The notes beneath the pieces are model-generated. The model saw nothing but the letters and a program-made list of their open reading frames with translations, was not told the origin of the DNA and ran no database searches. Shown here piece after piece: positions 1 to 8,035 of a DNA stretch of 35,639 nt. How positions within the stretch are numbered: the stretch's first letter is position 1; the number at the start of each line of letters is the position of its first letter. Made by a program: the position numbers and the translations under genes. This stretch comes from Saprospiraceae bacterium (lineage in GTDB: Bacteria > Bacteroidota > Bacteroidia > Chitinophagales > Saprospiraceae). Where the stretch lies: positions 22,575 to 58,213 of the forward strand of contig JAHDES010000037.1 of NCBI GenBank assembly GCA_020628645.1, written 5' to 3'.

Positions 1-470
1 CGAATCAATTCTGGTTCTGCCAAAGACTCATCTAAGTAATTGAAAAAATCTTTTGCCTCCATTTTATAAAAGTTACCAAAGAAAAAGGGACTTACATTCA
101 TTTGGTTTCCTACTTCATCTTTAAAAGAAGTAAAATTAGAAGGCTTCAAAACTTTCGCACAAAGATAAATCGTGATAAAACTGGTGATGCTCAAAATAAT
201 CAAAGGGATATACAATAATTTGTCAACTACCATATCCATATTGGCGATTACCATTGGCACTAAAAAAGCAATGATTACCGCATTCAAACTAAGGAGTACA
301 TTCGCTTTATTATCCGCAATAGCGGTCAAGTCAATATTGTTCCGCTGCGTCGTACGGAAAATATCTACAATTCGCTTTGACAGCTTTTTCTTTTCTTTTT
401 TTGCCTTTCGAGCTTCTCCTATCGGTATAATAGGATCTTTTATTCGTATAGCTTGTAAGGGTCTTACCAT
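1..470 (-). CDS. Pycsar-effector-type membrane protein (DUF5706/PycTM), partial
   Basis: This is the N-terminal 156 codons of a gene that runs off the left edge. Residues about 38-60 carry a charged stretch followed by RTTQRNNIDLTAIADNKAN and then LLSLN, the hallmark of DUF5706, now known as the Pycsar effector transmembrane family. Two hydrophobic helices follow (about 57-78 and 84-106), then a soluble stretch ending in FFFGNFYKMEAKDFFNYLDE, also typical. In characterised Pycsar systems such proteins damage the inner membrane when a cyclase makes cCMP or cUMP. Many Bacteroidota also carry family members whose role is unknown. The ATG at 470 is the only ATG after an in-frame stop near 553. 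No HD domain precedes it. The upstream gene on the same strand is not a cyclase, so a defence role is inference and depends on sequence beyond the edge. Confidence 0.8.
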   Translation of the reverse strand, partial: MVRPLQAIRIKDPIIPIGEARKAKKEKKKLSKRIVDIFRTTQRNNIDLTAIADNKANVLLSLNAVIIAFLVPMVIANMDMVVDKLLYIPLIILSITSFITIYLCAKVLKPSNFTSFKDEVGNQMNVSPFFFGNFYKMEAKDFFNYLDESLAEPELI

Positions 471-495
471 AGTAGGTTTATTTTTTAGTTGAACA

Positions 496-529
496 GTGGA
501 CAGTAAACGGTTTTTCGTAAACTGCCCAC
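496..529. repeat. Intergenic imperfect inverted repeat
   Basis: Arms GTGGACAGTAAACG and CGTAAACTGCCCAC surround a 6-base loop. Eleven of 14 positions pair as Watson-Crick, plus one G-T wobble when read on the minus strand. It lies between the stop of the secreted-protein gene (555) and the start of the DUF5706 gene (470), so in a common transcript it would form an intercistronic hairpin. There is no downstream T-run on the minus strand, so a simple terminator is not supported. Confidence 0.5.
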
Positions 530-554
530 CATAGATTATTTTCGGTTTATAAAT

Positions 555-1598
555 TTATTTCTCCTCTGCCATTTCTTCTACTGGTTCAAGATAAGTCGCA
601 GGCGTATTAATATTTGGTAAATCTGTATAAAAACTATCCAGATAATTTAGCATTTCATGTCGATCCGATAAGCGTAAGGTTTTAAAAGAACGAATAACAC
701 GCTCCAAGTCACTTCGTTTTTCTTTAAACAAATCTATCATCGCGTCTTGATCCACTAATAATTCTTCTGGGCCTAAATACACTCGATCTTGTACACGCCA
801 CAATTGATAATCTGAATTTGGAATCGCATAAGGGGCATCCACCATTCCAGAAAAATCAAAATCGTAAGGAACAGGAAGAAATTTTTCTCCCACTCTTACC
901 ACTTTCATATTTTTCACAGCATGATAATTCCAATCGGCATTACCAATCATGTATTCAAATAGACTAACGCGCTGTAAGGCTTCTTGATCGTATTGATCTG
1001 CCATTAAAACATTACAATCTGAACATTTTGCAGCGCCAATTCGATCGCGCATCTGAGCCGTATCCTCAATTAAAAAGGCATATCGCTTCGTTTTACTATT
1101 CGTCGCTGTATCAACATAAGTGATTGCTACTAATTGAACACGATAACTTTCTTCCGTCAATTCATTATAGAGTTTGTAGGTCAAATATTCGCGTAACAAA
1201 GTGGCTTTTGCCTCAGGTTTATCTTCCACACAATGGGTCACTAATTTCATATCATTGAAATCAGCAAGTCCTGCATTCGCCAAATCATCTTTTTTAAATT
1301 TCAATTTCAAAGGAGGCATATCTGTGCATCGCAAACGGCGAAATTTTCCACGCAAACTTACTTTTATATTCCATTGTTGGATATTTCCAGCAGCATCCCC
1401 AAACGACAAAATCGCTTTTTGTGATTCCTCGGAATGTCGATCATTTTGTAATGAAGAAAGATTTGCCTCAATGGTAATGTCTACCACTTCTTGGTGAGAC
1501 ATGATATCAAAAATACTTGGTGCTACGGCTTCATTTGCCTGTAAAAACAAGAAATTTGATTGAATTAGGATTAATAAAATAACAGTATAGAATCTCAT
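555..1598 (-). CDS. Secreted conserved protein, distantly CotH-kinase-like
   Basis: This 347-residue protein begins with a clear signal peptide (MRFYTVILLILIQSNFLFLQANE), so it is probably periplasmic or outer-membrane-facing. I chose the ATG at 1598; an in-frame TTG six codons upstream is less likely. Its features recall a conserved Bacteroidota family: VSLRGKFRR near residue 85, a basic PPLKLKFKK stretch, a LLREYLTYKLYNEL segment, YAFLIEDTAQMRDR, a CSDCNVLMADQ motif, then SLFEYMIGNADWN followed by PVPYDFDFSG. The GNxDWN and PYDFDFSG pair, spaced about 30 residues apart, resembles the catalytic and metal-binding loops of CotH-like atypical kinases, but the similarity is faint and activity is inference. 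The function is unknown. It is followed, on the same strand, by an inverted repeat and the DUF5706 gene. Confidence 0.75.
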   Translation of the reverse strand: MRFYTVILLILIQSNFLFLQANEAVAPSIFDIMSHQEVVDITIEANLSSLQNDRHSEESQKAILSFGDAAGNIQQWNIKVSLRGKFRRLRCTDMPPLKLKFKKDDLANAGLADFNDMKLVTHCVEDKPEAKATLLREYLTYKLYNELTEESYRVQLVAITYVDTATNSKTKRYAFLIEDTAQMRDRIGAAKCSDCNVLMADQYDQEALQRVSLFEYMIGNADWNYHAVKNMKVVRVGEKFLPVPYDFDFSGMVDAPYAIPNSDYQLWRVQDRVYLGPEELLVDQDAMIDLFKEKRSDLERVIRSFKTLRLSDRHEMLNYLDSFYTDLPNINTPATYLEPVEEMAEEK

Positions 1599-2153
1599 CT
1601 TGGGTGTTTTTAACAATTGGTTTTTTGAAAAATTCCAAACGTAGTTTTAATGATGCAAAATTGCAGTGCTTTAATAAAATCTACGAGTGCAATTCGAGTC
1701 TAAAAATGGTTAAAATTGGACTTTATGATTAATTTTATGTTAATGAATTTCAAAATCTTAAAATAGAACAGCTCTATGGATAAATTAGTTCCACGGATAT
1801 TTAGCCAAATAAAATTGCATTTATTTGGTATTTTTCTTGTATTTTAAGAATAAAATTTTGATTAGTTGATGAGAGGAAAGTTTTTGTCTTTGTAAAAAGA
1901 GACTGCTTTATATTTATTTGGTTGCACCCAAAGTGTGGTAATAATGCGATTTATCGATAAATTAACATTATTTTAAGATAAAGCTCGGAAATTAAACGAG
2001 GAAAGACTAAAATGGAAGGATAAAAGGGATTTAAGGTGATAAATCTACCTCACTAAAAAATAATTTAAGGAGAGATCGGTGAAGTTTCCTAACTTCACCG
2101 AAATATATCATTCGAGTTTCTTAACTCGCGTACTTATATCTATATTTTTTCTA
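1599..2153. other. Long AT-rich intergenic region
   Basis: These 555 bases separate the secreted-protein gene from the CDGSH gene. No open reading frame of plausible composition is present on either strand. The left part should hold the promoter of the secreted-protein gene (minus strand), though I see no convincing TAnnTTTG box. The only structured segment is the double hairpin at 2077-2128, which lies just past the 3' end of the CDGSH gene. Confidence 0.6.
2077..2128. repeat. Double-hairpin intergenic element, copy A
   Basis: Two perfect hairpins stand side by side. The first has arms CGGTGAAGTT and AACTTCACCG around TCCT (2077-2100). The second has arms CGAGTT and AACTCG around TTCTT-type bases TCTT (2113-2128). 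AAATATATCATT lies between them. Nearly the same sequence recurs inverted at 22582-22633, and the same layout with different stem words recurs at 10584-10633. It lies 25 bp past the stop of the CDGSH gene. Confidence 0.85.
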
Positions 2154-2393
2154 CTACAGTTGCTTATGCGAACCATCACAAAATCCAGGGTTCCCTGTGG
2201 CTTTGCAGGTACATAAACCTACTGTTTTAGTTTCTTCAGCCGTAAAAACTAAGGGTTTGAAATTGCTGCCTTTATGACCACCATCACAAAAAGGTTGATT
2301 GGTAGATTCTCCGCAGGTACACCATGCATAGGTTTTTCCTGCTTCTAATTCTACTCGAATGGGACTAGTACCTGCTACTTTGGGTTGATCCAT
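2154..2393 (-). CDS. Tandem CDGSH-type iron-sulfur protein
   Basis: This is a 79-residue cytosolic protein with two CDGSH signatures. The first has C25-x-C27, C36 and H40 (CTCGESTNQPFCDGGH). The second has C61-x-C63, C72 and H76 (CTCKATGNPGFCDGSH). Each set of three cysteines and one histidine is the known ligand pattern for a [2Fe-2S] cluster, so the protein should carry two clusters and act in redox or iron-sulfur handling. The start at 2393 (MDQPKVAG) is preferred over an ATG 19 codons upstream, because the extra residues are hydrophobic, lie outside the family's usual length and would be AT-rich leader. The gene appears to be transcribed alone, with the double-hairpin element just downstream. 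Confidence 0.92.
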   Translation of the reverse strand: MDQPKVAGTSPIRVELEAGKTYAWCTCGESTNQPFCDGGHKGSNFKPLVFTAEETKTVGLCTCKATGNPGFCDGSHKQL

Positions 2394-2546
2394 GATTTGA
2401 AAGTTTTTTAGTTTAGTTAATATATATCCAAAACGATCAAACAAAGGCATAGTTTAAAAATTGATGTTGATACATTCAATTTGTAGTTAGTCTAAATTAG
2501 GATACTTATTTAAAATTTATTGAATTTGATCTTGATACTTGAAGCA

Positions 2547-3428
2547 TTAATATCTTTTCCTAAACTGCACAGGTGTTAATCCAGCATACTTTTTAAAATA
2601 TTTCACAAAATTAGTCGCTTCATCAAAGCCCGTTTTATACGCGATCTCTTTGATACTAAGATTGGTATTGACCAAAAAGCGTTTCATTTCTGTGGTTAAC
2701 ATTTCATGAATATAATCTTTGGTTGATTGCTGGACAATGTCTTGGGTGATACGATTCAATTTTTTAGTAGAAATCGCCATTTGATCAGCATAGAATTGTA
2801 CTTGTCGATTCGTCAATAAATGAGTATTGAGCAATTCTTGAAATTGGAGAAATTCTTTATGGTACAAAGAAGGAATTTTTTCAACTTGATTCGATTTCCG
2901 AGTCCGTTCTGCCAAAAAGAGTAAAATTTTCAAAGAGGCCAACATAATTTCTTCCGTCGCAAAATCATCTGGTCGATGATACTCTTCATGCATCTGCTGG
3001 AGAATTTGATAAAAAGTAGCATACTGCACATCATTCAATTGCATAACTGGAGGATATAAATGATAATTATACAAACTCAATTGCTGCATCAATTTAGATC
3101 CTAAACTACCCTTTTCCAAAAACTGATCTGTGAATAATAAAAATAGCGCATCACGATCTACATTATGCTCAAACCGTTGCACTTGTTCTTTAGAGATGAA
3201 TATTAAACTCCCTTTTTTATAAGCATAACTCTTAAAATCAATATGATGCGTCCCCTCTCCTCCCATGATAAATAGAATAGCATAATATCGAACACGATGA
3301 GGTCGAAACGGATCATGATCCGTTGGCAATTGTTTCATTAAGATTTCTTTATTGCCAATCATCACAAACTCAAATGCCTTTCGATGCCGATTATCAAAAT
3401 TACTGGAAGGAATATTTTCTATTGTCAT
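2547..3428 (-). CDS. AraC-family transcriptional regulator
   Basis: This 293-residue protein has an N-terminal cupin-like sensor domain (about 20-130, with YYAILFIMGGEGTHHIDF and a KKGSLIFISKEQVQRFE strand pair) and a C-terminal double helix-turn-helix DNA-binding domain (about 193-293). The second HTH ends in IAYKTGFDEATNFVKYFKKYAG, followed by LTPVQFRKRY, the classic AraC/XylS signature. The ligand is unknown. Its nearest same-strand neighbour upstream is a small membrane protein gene 22 bp away. It is the only one-component regulator near the glucan locus that starts at 4896, but it is transcribed the other way and lies 1.5 kb off, so control of that locus is only a possibility. Confidence 0.93.
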   Translation of the reverse strand: MTIENIPSSNFDNRHRKAFEFVMIGNKEILMKQLPTDHDPFRPHRVRYYAILFIMGGEGTHHIDFKSYAYKKGSLIFISKEQVQRFEHNVDRDALFLLFTDQFLEKGSLGSKLMQQLSLYNYHLYPPVMQLNDVQYATFYQILQQMHEEYHRPDDFATEEIMLASLKILLFLAERTRKSNQVEKIPSLYHKEFLQFQELLNTHLLTNRQVQFYADQMAISTKKLNRITQDIVQQSTKDYIHEMLTTEMKRFLVNTNLSIKEIAYKTGFDEATNFVKYFKKYAGLTPVQFRKRY

Positions 3429-3450
3429 TTATTAGATCATTATGAAGGCA

Positions 3451-3825
3451 TCAAAGTATACTTAAGTAAGATACAAGTTGTGTAATGTACAATACTAAAA
3501 TTGATACCAATGAAAATCTTAAATATTTTCTTTTAAAGTGCATGTTCTTAAATGGAATTAAGCTTAAAAATGCTCCAATCACCAATCCTAAAAGTGGCAC
3601 TATTAGAAGAATATTGAAAACATTGTTTTTTCGGATTTCTTCTGCTGTAATGCTTAATCCATCTGAATTCTGTAATGGATAATTTTCCCAAGGAATGATT
3701 TGATTTACGATTAGACTCCCTAAAATTAAAACAACTATGAGTGCTATAATTATATAAGTAGTTTTTCTTAAAAAGTGATTATCAGTATTATGATCTTTTG
3801 AACTAGCAATAATTTCGTTTTTCAT
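3451..3825 (-). CDS. Small integral membrane protein, unknown function
   Basis: This 124-residue protein has three predicted membrane helices: about 25-45 (YIIIALIVVLILGSLIVNQI), about 71-90 (NILLIVPLLGLVIGAFLSLI) and about 104-122. The N-terminus is polar, and a 25-residue loop after helix 1 contains the phrase SDGLSITAEEIRKNN. I do not recognise the family. The gene lies 37 bp downstream of the DUF6624 gene and 22 bp upstream of the AraC gene, all on the minus strand, so the three could be co-transcribed. Codon use looks like that of its neighbours. Confidence 0.7.
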   Translation of the reverse strand: MKNEIIASSKDHNTDNHFLRKTTYIIIALIVVLILGSLIVNQIIPWENYPLQNSDGLSITAEEIRKNNVFNILLIVPLLGLVIGAFLSLIPFKNMHFKRKYLRFSLVSILVLYITQLVSYLSIL

Positions 3826-3862
3826 ATTCGATTTAAAATTTTTGACTTGTTGTTTCGTACAA

Positions 3863-4456
3863 TTATTCTAATTGTTTAACATTAAATTCAATATTGTATT
3901 TTTTCAGGTATTCTTGAAGCGGTTCTAAACCTACTTCTTTCCTTCTTTTATTGACAAACTCAGGCTGTTCGATCTCATAAAGCGTTGATGTATTCGATTC
4001 AATATCAATTTTTAGTTGTGTTCCATAAATTTGAGGTTTCCCTTGATTAACGAGCATTCTATCTTTCAGTTTAGCGATAGAAGATTTTGTTAAATCTCCA
4101 TTTTTTGCGCTATTTTCCAATAAGGAAAAATATGCCTTCTGATATTTCAAACTTGAATGTTGAAGCACAAGAAAAATGGTTTCGATATGCTGCTTATCTA
4201 CATCATTCGATGTTGGCATACCACATTGCTCTATAATACTTATAACCTTTCCCAAATTATTAAAATCTTGTTCTCTCATTAAATCAAAATCAATTTTTGA
4301 GACATCTTCTTCCATCCTTATTTCTTGATCATCTTGACGTATTTCGGTGAGTAATTTTGGTAGATCAGCGCAATCTATAGTTATTCTTGTTGGTTCATTT
4401 TCACATCCACTATTTATTAACACACAAATCAATAACAATTTAATCAGGTCATTCAT
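3863..4456 (-). CDS. DUF6624 family protein, probable lipoprotein
   Basis: This is a 197-residue protein. After a short hydrophobic leader comes a cysteine at 18 (LINSGC), suggesting a lipoprotein, although the residue at -3 is Asn where Leu is usual, so the lipobox is imperfect. The body matches the DUF6624 pattern I know: an N-terminal IRQDDQEIR stretch, QHSSLKYQKAYFSLLE, then LKDRMLVNQGKPQIYGTQ and RRKEVGLEPLQEYL near the C-terminus. The biochemical role of DUF6624 is unknown to me. The gene heads a possible three-gene unit with the membrane protein and the AraC regulator. Confidence 0.78.
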   Translation of the reverse strand: MNDLIKLLLICVLINSGCENEPTRITIDCADLPKLLTEIRQDDQEIRMEEDVSKIDFDLMREQDFNNLGKVISIIEQCGMPTSNDVDKQHIETIFLVLQHSSLKYQKAYFSLLENSAKNGDLTKSSIAKLKDRMLVNQGKPQIYGTQLKIDIESNTSTLYEIEQPEFVNKRRKEVGLEPLQEYLKKYNIEFNVKQLE

Positions 4457-4895
4457 CTTAATATTTAATCGTTGGTTCTATATAAAACAATAAAGTTAAC
4501 AGAATGAAGCGCACCTAATTCATATTATCGACGAAACAATTATATTCAAAGAGTTAAATGTCATTTTATACTTAGTACGCTCTTTATTTTAATTCGCCAA
4601 AATGTATATTAATGTTCATAATAATCGGTATTAATCTCTTTTTTTAGGATTTAAAGAACAAATCATCTACCTTTATAATAACAAATATAAAATCTTCTAA
4701 CCCACCACAATAAAGGTTTTATAAAATTTCCACCCGATCTATCCTACAACTCAATTTTGGCGAAATTCAATAAATTATATATTTATATATTTTGCCTTGA
4801 ATTTACATACTATAATACAAACAAAATCATTGTCTAAAGAGTTAATCGCTCTTTAAGAACAGTGATTTCTATTTAAACACTCAAAACATTCGTTC
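4457..4895. promoter_or_regulatory. Regulatory region in front of the glucan locus
   Basis: The 439 bases between the divergent DUF6624 and susC genes contain no ORF but hold paired short motifs. AAAGAGTTAA occurs at 4548-4557 and again at 4836-4845. Each copy is followed by an inverted CGCTCTTTA (4578-4586 and 4847-4855). Separately AATTCGCCAAAAT (4591-4603) is mirrored by ATTTTGGCGAAATT (4754-4767), differing by one added A. Such repeated inverted sites suggest binding of a transcription factor, possibly with looping. The susC promoter presumably lies between about 4780 and 4830, but no exact TAnnTTTG box is present; TATATTTTG near 4787 is close. Confidence 0.5.
4836..4855 (+). promoter_or_regulatory. 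Perfect inverted repeat in the susC leader
   Basis: AAAGAGTTAATCGCTCTTTA contains arms AAAGAG and CTCTTT, extended by a flanking T/A pair to seven base pairs, with a 7-base spacer. It ends 40 bp before the susC ATG. It could be an operator or a leader hairpin in the mRNA. The same half-sites recur about 290 bp upstream, which favours an operator. Confidence 0.5.
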
Positions 4896-7800
4896 ATGCG
4901 AAGAAAATGTACAATTTTTTCGATCTTTCTTTTCTTTAGTTTCGGACTGCTTCATGCACAAACGACCATTAAAGGTACTATTACCGAACAAGGAAATGAA
5001 GAACCGCTTATCGGAGTGACCATTTTTGAAAAAGGAACAACCAATGGTACAACCTCTGATTTTGATGGTAATTATGAAATAACAGTGGTGGGAGAAGATG
5101 CATCCTTGGTATTCTCCTATGTTGGGTATTCTGCTCAGGAAATTCCAGTCAATTCACAAACTAATATTGATGTACAACTAGAATTGGACGTTGCAAATTT
5201 AGATGAAGTCGTCGTGGTAGGTTATGGTGTTCAAAAGAAAAGTGTGGTAACTGGAGCGATTTCGAAAATTGGTGAAGACGATTTAGAAGCCATGCCTGTT
5301 ACACGTATAGAACAATCCATTCTTGGGCGTACCTCTGGTGTACGAGTAACCACCAATTCAGGTCAACCAGGGGAAGGAGGAACAGTACGAATTCGAGGAA
5401 CTAGTTCTATCAACTCTGCCGAACCTTTATATGTAGTAGATGGTGTACCGATTGGCGGGGGTATAGACTACTTAAATCAAAGTGATATTGAATCTATTGA
5501 GGTGTTGAAAGATGCGGCTTCCGCCTCGATCTACGGCGCGCGTTCAGCAGCAGGGGTTATCTTGGTGACTACCAAAAAAGGAAAAGCGGGGACAATGCAA
5601 GTCAAGTACAACAATTACTTTGGTACACAAGCGCCTTGGCGTAAACTGGCACTGCTCAATGCTCGTGAATATGGTATTTTAATGAACGAATCTTCTGTAG
5701 CAGCAGGTGGAGATATTTTATTCGATGATCCTGAATCACTAGGTGAAGGGACAGATTGGCAAGATGCCGTCTTTAATGCAGAAGCTCCTATGCAAAACCA
5801 TGAATTGAGTCTTGCTGCTGGTAGCGATAAGTCCTCTTATTTTGCCTCTTTTGGGTATTTTGATCAAACGGGAATTGTGGCTTCAAGTCAGTCCAAATAC
5901 CAACGCTTTACGACCAGATTCAATTCTTCTCATAAGGTCAATGACTTTATCACATTTGGAAATAACTTAGCCTATTCTAGAATTATAAGTGAAGGAGTAT
6001 CTACCAATTCTGAATTTGGATCGCCTTTAAGTCGAGCGATCAATCTTGATCCTATTACACCAATATTAGAAACACGAGAAGAGGTCTTAAATTCTGATGT
6101 ATTCACTAATTTCCCTGTGGTACGAAATGAAGATGGTGTACCATATGGTATTTCTACTTTAGTGACTTCTGAAGTGCTGAATCCTTTAGCCGCTATCGCT
6201 ATTCAACAAGGCTATGGATGGAGTGATAAGATTGTAGGAAATGTCTTTGGAGAAGTGAAATTATTCGGAGATTTTAAATTTCGATCTAGTATTGGTACTG
6301 ATCTCGCCTTTTGGGGAGGAGAAGGATTTACACCGCTTTTCTATTTAAATGCTGCCAATAGAAATGATATCACCTCATATAGTAGAAATCAAAATCGAGG
6401 TTTATATTGGATTTTTGAAAATACCCTCTCCTATTCCAAACGAATTGGCGCACATAGTTTCAGTGTACTAGCAGGAACAGTTGCCGAACGAAATAAAGGA
6501 CAAGGAATTGGTGGTTCTATCAAAGATATTCCAGTAAACAATTTAGAAGATGCTTCGCTTTCTTTTTCTACTCCTGCGGAAACACAAACCTATTATGGAT
6601 TTGAATATTTAAGCACTTTAGCTTCCTATGTGGGACGTGTCAATTATAACTATGCGGAGAAATATTTATTCTCAGCCACCATGCGAGCGGATGGATCGTC
6701 TCGTTTTGGCTCAAACAACAAATTTGGCTATTTTCCAGCCGCTTCTATTGGATGGGTCGTGACAGAAGAAGGCTTTTTATCGAATAATAGCGTAGTTAAT
6801 TTCTTGAAAGTTCGTGCTTCATGGGGAGTAAATGGAAATGACCAAATTGGAGATTTTCGCTATGTTTCTACTGTAGGTGGAGGTCGAAATTATACCTTTG
6901 GTTTGGATGACAGACTTATAAATGGTACAAGTCCAAATGCAATTGCTAATCCTGATTTGCGTTGGGAACAAACGACACAAACCAATTTTGGTATTGATGC
7001 AAAAATCTTTAAACGAGTCAGTGTTACTTTCGATCTTTTTGATAAAACAACCACAGATATGCTCTTGGATATTGCTGTTCCTGGATACGTCGGAAATGCT
7101 GGTCCAGTTGGAAATATTGCAAGTATGTCGAATAAAGGGATGGAACTCGAATTGGGGTATCAACGTAATTTCGGAAGTCTAGGAATTGATTTTGCAGGTA
7201 ATATCTCTTATGTCGAAAATGAAGTAACGAGCTTAGGGCCAGATAAAGAATTCTTACCAGGGCAACGCTTTAGCCCACAAGGTTTAGAAATTACACGCAC
7301 CGCTGTAGGCTTACCGATTGGTTATTTTTATGGCTATCAAACAGACGGGATTTTCCAAAATGCCTTAGAAGTAGAAACTTACACTAGTGCAGATGGAGCA
7401 ATTATTCAACCTGATGCCCAGCCTGGTGATTTCCGCTTTGTAGATGTCAATGGCAATGGAGAAATTGATCCTGATGATCGAACCTTTATTGGTGATCCTA
7501 CACCTAATTGGACCTACGGATTTAATTTTAATGCCAATTGGAAAGGAGTAGAATTACTCGTTTTTGGACAAGGAGTAGCGGGCAATCAAGTGTTTAAAGC
7601 TACCCGTCGTTTCGACCTTCAAATGGCTAATATGACCGCAGATGCTTTGGATCGCTGGACAGGAGAAGGCACGACCAATGAATATCCTCGATTAGTCATG
7701 AATGATCCGAATCAAAACTTCAGTCGTAGTTCTGATTTTTATCTGGAGAGTGGGGCATTTTTCCGTATTAAAACCTTACAATTAGCGTATTCTCTACCTA

Positions 7801-7982
7801 ATGATTGGATTCAAAAAATAGGCTTCAAACGATTACGTTTATATGTATCTGGAAATAACATCCTAACCTTTACCAAGTATAGTGGTTTTGATCCAGAAAT
7901 CGGTGGCGGAAGTTATGGCGTTGATCGAGGGATTTATCCACAACCACGTTTTTATTTATTTGGTATTAATGCTCAATTTTAA
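4896..7982 (+). CDS. SusC-family TonB-dependent oligosaccharide transporter
   Basis: This 1028-residue outer-membrane receptor has a signal peptide ending in LLHAQ, then an N-terminal carboxypeptidase-regulatory-like domain (about 23-105, with GTTSDFDGNYEITV). A SusC/RagA-type plug follows, starting at DEVVVVGYGVQKKS and including TRIEQSILGRTSGVRVTT and an IRGTSSINSAEPLYVVDG stretch. The remainder is a 22-strand barrel ending in FYLFGINAQF, with the terminal Phe expected of outer-membrane proteins. Length is normal for the family. In known systems it forms a lidded importer with the SusD partner and is powered by TonB-ExbBD. Here susD follows after 53 bp, and GH16, GH5 and phosphorylase genes suggest the cargo is a beta-1,3-glucan oligosaccharide. 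The substrate is inference from context. Confidence 0.96.
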   Translation: MRRKCTIFSIFLFFSFGLLHAQTTIKGTITEQGNEEPLIGVTIFEKGTTNGTTSDFDGNYEITVVGEDASLVFSYVGYSAQEIPVNSQTNIDVQLELDVANLDEVVVVGYGVQKKSVVTGAISKIGEDDLEAMPVTRIEQSILGRTSGVRVTTNSGQPGEGGTVRIRGTSSINSAEPLYVVDGVPIGGGIDYLNQSDIESIEVLKDAASASIYGARSAAGVILVTTKKGKAGTMQVKYNNYFGTQAPWRKLALLNAREYGILMNESSVAAGGDILFDDPESLGEGTDWQDAVFNAEAPMQNHELSLAAGSDKSSYFASFGYFDQTGIVASSQSKYQRFTTRFNSSHKVNDFITFGNNLAYSRIISEGVSTNSEFGSPLSRAINLDPITPILETREEVLNSDVFTNFPVVRNEDGVPYGISTLVTSEVLNPLAAIAIQQGYGWSDKIVGNVFGEVKLFGDFKFRSSIGTDLAFWGGEGFTPLFYLNAANRNDITSYSRNQNRGLYWIFENTLSYSKRIGAHSFSVLAGTVAERNKGQGIGGSIKDIPVNNLEDASLSFSTPAETQTYYGFEYLSTLASYVGRVNYNYAEKYLFSATMRADGSSRFGSNNKFGYFPAASIGWVVTEEGFLSNNSVVNFLKVRASWGVNGNDQIGDFRYVSTVGGGRNYTFGLDDRLINGTSPNAIANPDLRWEQTTQTNFGIDAKIFKRVSVTFDLFDKTTTDMLLDIAVPGYVGNAGPVGNIASMSNKGMELELGYQRNFGSLGIDFAGNISYVENEVTSLGPDKEFLPGQRFSPQGLEITRTAVGLPIGYFYGYQTDGIFQNALEVETYTSADGAIIQPDAQPGDFRFVDVNGNGEIDPDDRTFIGDPTPNWTYGFNFNANWKGVELLVFGQGVAGNQVFKATRRFDLQMANMTADALDRWTGEGTTNEYPRLVMNDPNQNFSRSSDFYLESGAFFRIKTLQLAYSLPNDWIQKIGFKRLRLYVSGNNILTFTKYSGFDPEIGGGSYGVDRGIYPQPRFYLFGINAQF

Positions 7983-7992
7983 ATGCTTTACT

Positions 7993-8019
7993 CGTCGGAC
8001 GACTCCAAGTCGTTCAACG
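7993..8019 (+). repeat. Hairpin in the susC-susD gap
   Basis: CGTCGGACGACT and AGTCGTTCAACG form a stem of up to 12 positions (one mismatch, one G-T wobble) around the loop CCA. It lies 10 bp after the susC stop and 16 bp before the susD ATG. It has no T-tract, so it looks more like an mRNA stability or attenuation element that tunes the susC to susD ratio than a full terminator. Confidence 0.6.
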
Positions 8020-8035
8020 ATTTAAAAATCTAAAA

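Noticed and set aside
172-492. A 106-residue open frame on the plus strand
   Set aside because: It is antisense to the DUF5706 gene, whose minus-strand frame carries clear family motifs. The plus-strand protein is low-complexity and hydrophobic by reading the opposite strand.
2394-2450. N-terminal extension of the CDGSH protein
   Set aside because: Nineteen additional residues do not belong to the CDGSH fold, and the ATG at 2393 gives the usual compact length.
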